Assembly: GCA_013138765.1 (NCBI GenBank)
Contig: WTCB01000028.1
Location: 1-34,764, forward strand
Source: Candidatus Nanohaloarchaea archaeon
Lineage (GTDB): Archaea; EX4484-52; GLR71
Direction: 5' to 3'
Length of the DNA: 34,764 nt
The notes below the pieces were generated by a model that did no database searches, had not been told where the DNA came from, and saw nothing but the letters and a program-made list of their open reading frames with translations. Made by a program: the position numbers and the translations under genes. Shown here in pieces: positions 31,026 through 34,764 of this stretch (its first letter is position 1; the number at the start of each line of letters is the position of its first letter).

Positions 31026-31721
31026 TCAATAGCTGAACCGTCTTGTCCTCTCTTCAATCACATTCAATTTTTCAATTATAAGATTTATCTGGTCTTTAAG
31101 GCCCCTTAATTCCAGACTGATATCAAGCTTTCGCATACCATCAGTGTTCGACTGCTGTATATCTGAAACAGGTGTCGGCGGTTGTGGATATTCAGGAACC
31201 CCACCGATAGCTGCTGACGGCTGAATCGGTTGAGATTGTGGTTGTTGTGGCATAACACCTTGTGTTGGTGTCTGTATTGAAGGATATGCAGCTTGAGCCA
31301 TAGCAGTCTGATCAGAGGGATATGCATTCTGTGTTGGATTCGTTTGATTGATTGTTGAATCAAGACCAATCTCAGAAGACGCAACTGGTGGCTGTTGACC
31401 GACAGGCGGCATAGGATTAGAAGCTAAAGGATCATTTGATGGCATAGGTGGCATACTTGAATCCATAGGCGGTGTATCACGTACAATCTGATTTGGAGGA
31501 TTGAGCGGTGTATTTGTAGCAACGCCTAAACCACCCGAATAATCTGCATTTTCACTTGCCTCAAGAACTTTTGAAGACATTGAAACATCAGAAGTAGGAT
31601 CCGATTTCAATATATCATCAATACCTGCATCCTTTGAAGATGACGACAGATCAGGAGAATTACCTGCTTTTGAAGGAATGTGCCCTTGAACCGTATCTTT
31701 TAGCTTGGAAAATATATCCAT
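31026..31721 (-). CDS. Proline-rich protein with amphipathic start and C-terminal coiled coil
   Basis: An unrecognised 231-residue protein. It starts with a likely amphipathic helix (MDIFSKLKDTVQGHIP). A long Pro/Ser/Gln/Asn-rich disordered region follows (~18-185, including PPMPSNDPL and PQQPQSQP), and it ends with a coiled coil (LELRGLKDQINLIIEKLNVIEERTRRF). The disordered middle is low complexity. The plan resembles the protein at 8677-9321. It could bind membranes at one end and oligomerise at the other; function unknown. It is divergent from the nucleotidyltransferase gene, with a 155-bp AT-rich gap. Confidence 0.75.
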   Translation of the reverse strand: MDIFSKLKDTVQGHIPSKAGNSPDLSSSSKDAGIDDILKSDPTSDVSMSSKVLEASENADYSGGLGVATNTPLNPPNQIVRDTPPMDSSMPPMPSNDPLASNPMPPVGQQPPVASSEIGLDSTINQTNPTQNAYPSDQTAMAQAAYPSIQTPTQGVMPQQPQSQPIQPSAAIGGVPEYPQPPTPVSDIQQSNTDGMRKLDISLELRGLKDQINLIIEKLNVIEERTRRFSY

Positions 31722-31876
31722 AATAAATCACATATGTTTATTGATTATAAATTTATTATTGATAATATAAATAGATAACTGATTCAGACAGATTAAAGAA
31801 CAAAAATTACATCCAACATAAAGATATATATAACTGATATACATATTCTTATCATATAATCTTACAAGGTGTTCTT

Positions 31877-33232
31877 ATGGCAATAAAGACAGAAGATAAA
31901 AAAACTGCAGCAAAACCAAAAAGTGACAGACCAAAAATAAAAAAATCAGTAACTCCAAAAAAAACAGATAATGATCAAAAGACTAAAAAGACAGAGAAAA
32001 AGATGTCTAAAGAAGAAAGTCAAAAGAAACGCCTTGAAATAGCACAAGTATTTGCAAAAGAAGTCCAAAAAGAATTCAAGAGCAGCTTAAAAGCAGTCAT
32101 TGTCTACGGATCGACAGCTAAAGGAAAACACAGAGAGACTTCAGACATAGACACTTTTGTCATAATTGATGACACCAAACTTGAAAAAGACATACCAGCC
32201 GAAGTCAAAGAAAAAATAAGCGCAGACCTGAGACGTATCGGCGCAAAAATAGACAAAAACATAACGATACAGGCATTCATGTTCTTAACAGAATTCTGGG
32301 AATCAATTAGATCAGTTGAACCATTGATAATGGAGATCTTAAGATTCGGTATCCCTGTATATGATGTAGGCATATACATGCCAGCAAAAAGAATGCTCCA
32401 GAGAGGTATGCTTCCGACAACTAATGAAGCAGTCGCAAAACGGATACACATCGCGCCACAACATTTAAAAATGGCAGAATTCAGGATGAAAAGCGGTGCA
32501 CATTTCATGGAACAGGCAATGGCTGCAGCAGGACAGGCACCTCTGATGCTCATTGGCAAAGTACCGCCGGGAAAAGAAGATGTACCAAAAGAACTGATAT
32601 TCCATTTTGTTGACAAAAAACTTCTTGATGCAAAATATGGCGAGATGGCACAGAAGATACACGACTTTGCAAAAGAGATAGAACATGCAGAAAAGAAAGA
32701 GATTGAAAATTTAGGCAAAAGGACAGATGAATACCTCAAGATGACAGATAAATTCATAAAAGAGATGAAAGAACTTCTAAAAAGACTATCAGAACAAAAA
32801 GCGGACACGGTCTTGATGAACACATACAAAGCATTCCTTAAGGCAAACGTAGGCGCACTTGAACTCAAAGGAGTTAAACCCCCAGAGCACCTAAAAGATC
32901 TTCCAAAAGCCATGGCAGACCATTTCCCGGAGGTAAAAGAATTGCAAGAAGACCTTTTTGAGAGACTTGCAAAGGCACTCATAATTGCAAAGAAAGGAAA
33001 AGCAGACATGATACCTGAAAAAGAGATTTACGGTCTTAAAGAAGAGACAAAACGTTTCATATACACATTGGGCAACAGACTGAAAGAACTTAAGACAAAA
33101 GGTGAACTGAAGATTTCAGAAGACAAGCTTGAACTGCTAAAAAAGCTTAAAGAAGCGCAAGACAATTCAAAAAAAGGACATGCAGGCCATGTTACGATGA
33201 ACAGACCTTCTGAAAAGAAAAAAGAAGAATAA
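31877..33232 (+). CDS. Pol-beta-superfamily nucleotidyltransferase with helical C-terminus
   Basis: A 451-residue protein. The first ~55 residues are Lys-rich and probably disordered. A minimal nucleotidyltransferase domain follows, with KAVIVYGSTAKGKHRETSDIDTFVII (~72-98), giving GS...G and the D-x-D metal pair. The remainder is long and helical (about 250-430), with a lysine-rich end. No close characterised homologue comes to mind. Related domains occur in tRNA-modifying enzymes, toxin-antitoxin modules and nucleotide transferases, so the substrate is unknown. GGTG precedes ATG. It is followed by RNase J after 205 bp. Confidence 0.8.
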   Translation: MAIKTEDKKTAAKPKSDRPKIKKSVTPKKTDNDQKTKKTEKKMSKEESQKKRLEIAQVFAKEVQKEFKSSLKAVIVYGSTAKGKHRETSDIDTFVIIDDTKLEKDIPAEVKEKISADLRRIGAKIDKNITIQAFMFLTEFWESIRSVEPLIMEILRFGIPVYDVGIYMPAKRMLQRGMLPTTNEAVAKRIHIAPQHLKMAEFRMKSGAHFMEQAMAAAGQAPLMLIGKVPPGKEDVPKELIFHFVDKKLLDAKYGEMAQKIHDFAKEIEHAEKKEIENLGKRTDEYLKMTDKFIKEMKELLKRLSEQKADTVLMNTYKAFLKANVGALELKGVKPPEHLKDLPKAMADHFPEVKELQEDLFERLAKALIIAKKGKADMIPEKEIYGLKEETKRFIYTLGNRLKELKTKGELKISEDKLELLKKLKEAQDNSKKGHAGHVTMNRPSEKKKEE

Positions 33233-33238
33233 AACAGA

Positions 33239-33270
33239 TCTTTTTTTCTTTTTGACATTTCTTTTTTCTT
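33239..33270 (+). terminator. Oligo-T terminator after the nucleotidyltransferase
   Basis: T-runs of seven or more bases (CTTTTTTTCTTTTTGAC, CTTTTTTC) start 7 nt after the stop codon, the usual archaeal termination signal. Confidence 0.6.
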
Positions 33271-33437
33271 ACAAAAAATAGGCAGACCAACACATAATTA
33301 TATAACAGATACACCTAAATGAATAATATTAAACCTAAAAAAGTTTCTTTATATCCTGAAACAGACTCAGAGAGATATACAAGATACATATAAAATGTAT
33401 ACAAAAAAACACAGAATAAACAAAAAAGTGATAAATT

Positions 33438-34763
33438 ATGAAATTTTATGCAATAGGCGGCTTTAAAGAAGTCGGGAAAAACATGACAGCCATAGAAGTC
33501 AATGGCGAAGTAGTAATATTTGACATGGGTGTATCGATGGAACACCTTATAGAATTAAGTGGACGGGGACTGAATTATGAAGACCTTGATGAACAGAAAT
33601 TAAGAGAGTTAGGCGTACTTCCAAATGATCTGATACTCAACACAAAAAAAGTGATAGCAATCGCAATATCACATGGGCACCTAGACCATATATCTGCAAT
33701 ACCCAAACTGATAAGACGATACAATTGTCCAATCCTTGCAACACCATACACAGCAGAAATAATAAGACGGCTTCTTAAAGACCACAGGATGGAAGACTAT
33801 CTAAAATATGTCACCCCGATGCAATACGGTGACACTGCAGATCTGTCACAAAATTTTAAGATAGAATATGTAAACATGACACACAGCATACCAGATGCAT
33901 CATTGATCGCAGCATATACGGCAGACGGTCTTGTGACTGTAGGTTTCGATTACAAGCTTGACAATACACCAACATTAGGCAATAAGCCAGATTACAGACG
34001 ATTGAAAGAATTAGGTAATGAAGGAATAAAACTTCACCTGTCTGAATGTGTCCACATTAGTGATGAACAACGATGCCCTTCTGAAAAAGTTGCAAAAGAC
34101 ATGGTATTTGATGCAATAGACAGAGCTTATCTTGACAGTTCAGCAGTGTTCATAACATCTTTTGCATCCCACATAGCAAGGATAAAAAGTATAGTTGAAG
34201 CAAACAAAGGACGAAGAGAGATAATTATATTGGGTAGATCGATGGAAAATTATCTTGAAGCCGCAAGCACGCTAGGTCTGATTGATACATCCAAATTCAC
34301 ACTTGCCGGAAGGCCAAAAACTGTTAAGAGCAACATAGAGAACCGGATAATGAAAAATCCTGAAAAATACCTTGTACTTTCAACAGGCAACCAGGGTGAA
34401 CCTAACTCAGTCCTTTCAAGGATCACAAACAAAGAATACAGATACAATTTCAGAAAAGAAGATCAGGTAATCTTTTCATCGACAGTCATACCGACACCGA
34501 TAAACAAAGCAAACAGATATGTAATAGAACGAAACATGAAAGAGCAAGGTGTACGGATATTAAAAGATGTCCACGTATCGGGCCATGCGATGAAAGAGGA
34601 CCACAGAGACCTTCTAAGGATACTGAACCCTGAAAAAATAATACCGGTCCATGGTGAGACTGAAAGGCTTGCATCTTTTGCATCATTATGCGAAGAAGAA
34701 GGATTCATAATAGGCGACACAGTCCACATAATGACAGACGGCAGATATGTGAATATCAAATAG
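33438..34763 (+). CDS. rnj: Archaeal RNase J (metallo-beta-lactamase ribonuclease)
   Basis: A 441-residue metallo-beta-lactamase/beta-CASP exoribonuclease, which degrades RNA 5' to 3'. The N-terminus FYAIGGFKEVGKNMTAIEVNGEVVIFDMG is RNase J-like. The metal-binding SHGHLDHISAIP is at ~74-85, with later THSIPDA and the beta-CASP motifs TGNQGEPNSVLSRI and SGHAMKEDHRDLLRILNPEKIIPVHGE. Length fits archaeal RNase J without the bacterial C-terminal domain. The stop TAG ends two bases before the window end, so it is complete. GTGAT precedes the ATG. Confidence 0.93.
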   Translation: MKFYAIGGFKEVGKNMTAIEVNGEVVIFDMGVSMEHLIELSGRGLNYEDLDEQKLRELGVLPNDLILNTKKVIAIAISHGHLDHISAIPKLIRRYNCPILATPYTAEIIRRLLKDHRMEDYLKYVTPMQYGDTADLSQNFKIEYVNMTHSIPDASLIAAYTADGLVTVGFDYKLDNTPTLGNKPDYRRLKELGNEGIKLHLSECVHISDEQRCPSEKVAKDMVFDAIDRAYLDSSAVFITSFASHIARIKSIVEANKGRREIIILGRSMENYLEAASTLGLIDTSKFTLAGRPKTVKSNIENRIMKNPEKYLVLSTGNQGEPNSVLSRITNKEYRYNFRKEDQVIFSSTVIPTPINKANRYVIERNMKEQGVRILKDVHVSGHAMKEDHRDLLRILNPEKIIPVHGETERLASFASLCEEEGFIIGDTVHIMTDGRYVNIK

Positions 34764-34764
34764 G

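Noticed and set aside
32104-33009. 301-aa minus-strand ORF opposite the nucleotidyltransferase
   Set aside because: Shadow of a Lys-rich coding strand; the plus-strand frame has clear nucleotidyltransferase motifs.

Overview
This 34.8 kb window is archaeal chromosome. It encodes archaeal-type information machinery: L44e, S27e, L37Ae, uS2, aIF2-alpha, Nop10, the RNA polymerase subunits K, P and L, TFS, PCNA, the exosome subunits Rrp4/Rrp41/Rrp42, SBDS, the proteasome alpha subunit, prefoldin beta, KEOPS Pcc1, SepF and an archaeal RNase J. The DNA is AT-rich. Leadered genes carry a GGTGA-type Shine-Dalgarno about 5 nt before ATG, and many other genes look leaderless, with a TATA box about 25-30 bp before the start. 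Short compact genes and many small unknown proteins suggest an uncultivated lineage such as a DPANN or Altiarchaeota-like group. I cannot fix the phylum by eye.

Layout. (1) 1-2150: an accessory block of three small genes (unknown on the minus strand, a cupin, an unknown) separated by GC-richer structured spacers. At least one spacer (787-903) has the anatomy of an integron attC site, so the block may be a small gene-cassette array in an archaeon; no integrase is in the window. (2) 2155-7630: an EamA-type transporter, then L44e-S27e-aIF2alpha-Nop10-PAC2 and RpoK-enolase-S2. (3) 7797-14083: two TrmB-type regulators, a coiled-coil acidic protein, a small HTH protein, a slipin, a GC-rich candidate ncRNA, and a divergent pair of unrecognised genes sharing one palindromic TATA box. 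(4) 14231-21164: the proteasome/exosome superoperon (PsmA, SBDS, Rrp4, Rrp41, Rrp42, L37Ae, RpoP, Pcc1, prefoldin beta), then an HTH-DHH fusion, UPF0147 and SepF. (5) 21202-23630, minus strand: MarC, PCNA, TFS, RpoL. (6) 23788-26361, minus strand: a three-gene operon of an unknown 244-aa protein, an ESCRT-III/Snf7-like coiled-coil protein and a Vps4-like AAA ATPase. (7) 26484-30723, minus strand: a nine-gene Mrp/Mbh-type antiporter module in exact Mbh A-to-I order with no hydrogenase genes, followed upstream by a candidate ncRNA. (8) 31026-34763: a proline-rich coiled-coil protein, a nucleotidyltransferase and RNase J.

The observations most worth following are these. The ESCRT-III/Vps4-like operon has an unfamiliar third component and sits in a genome that also encodes SepF, the partner of FtsZ division. 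A near-identical inverted repeat (AAAATAACCAC..A.AGTGGT) is centred exactly 78 bp before the start codon of both this operon and a TrmB-family regulator gene, suggesting they are co-regulated. The attC-like cassette block, the orphan Mbh A-I module and the bidirectional-TATA gene pair come next.
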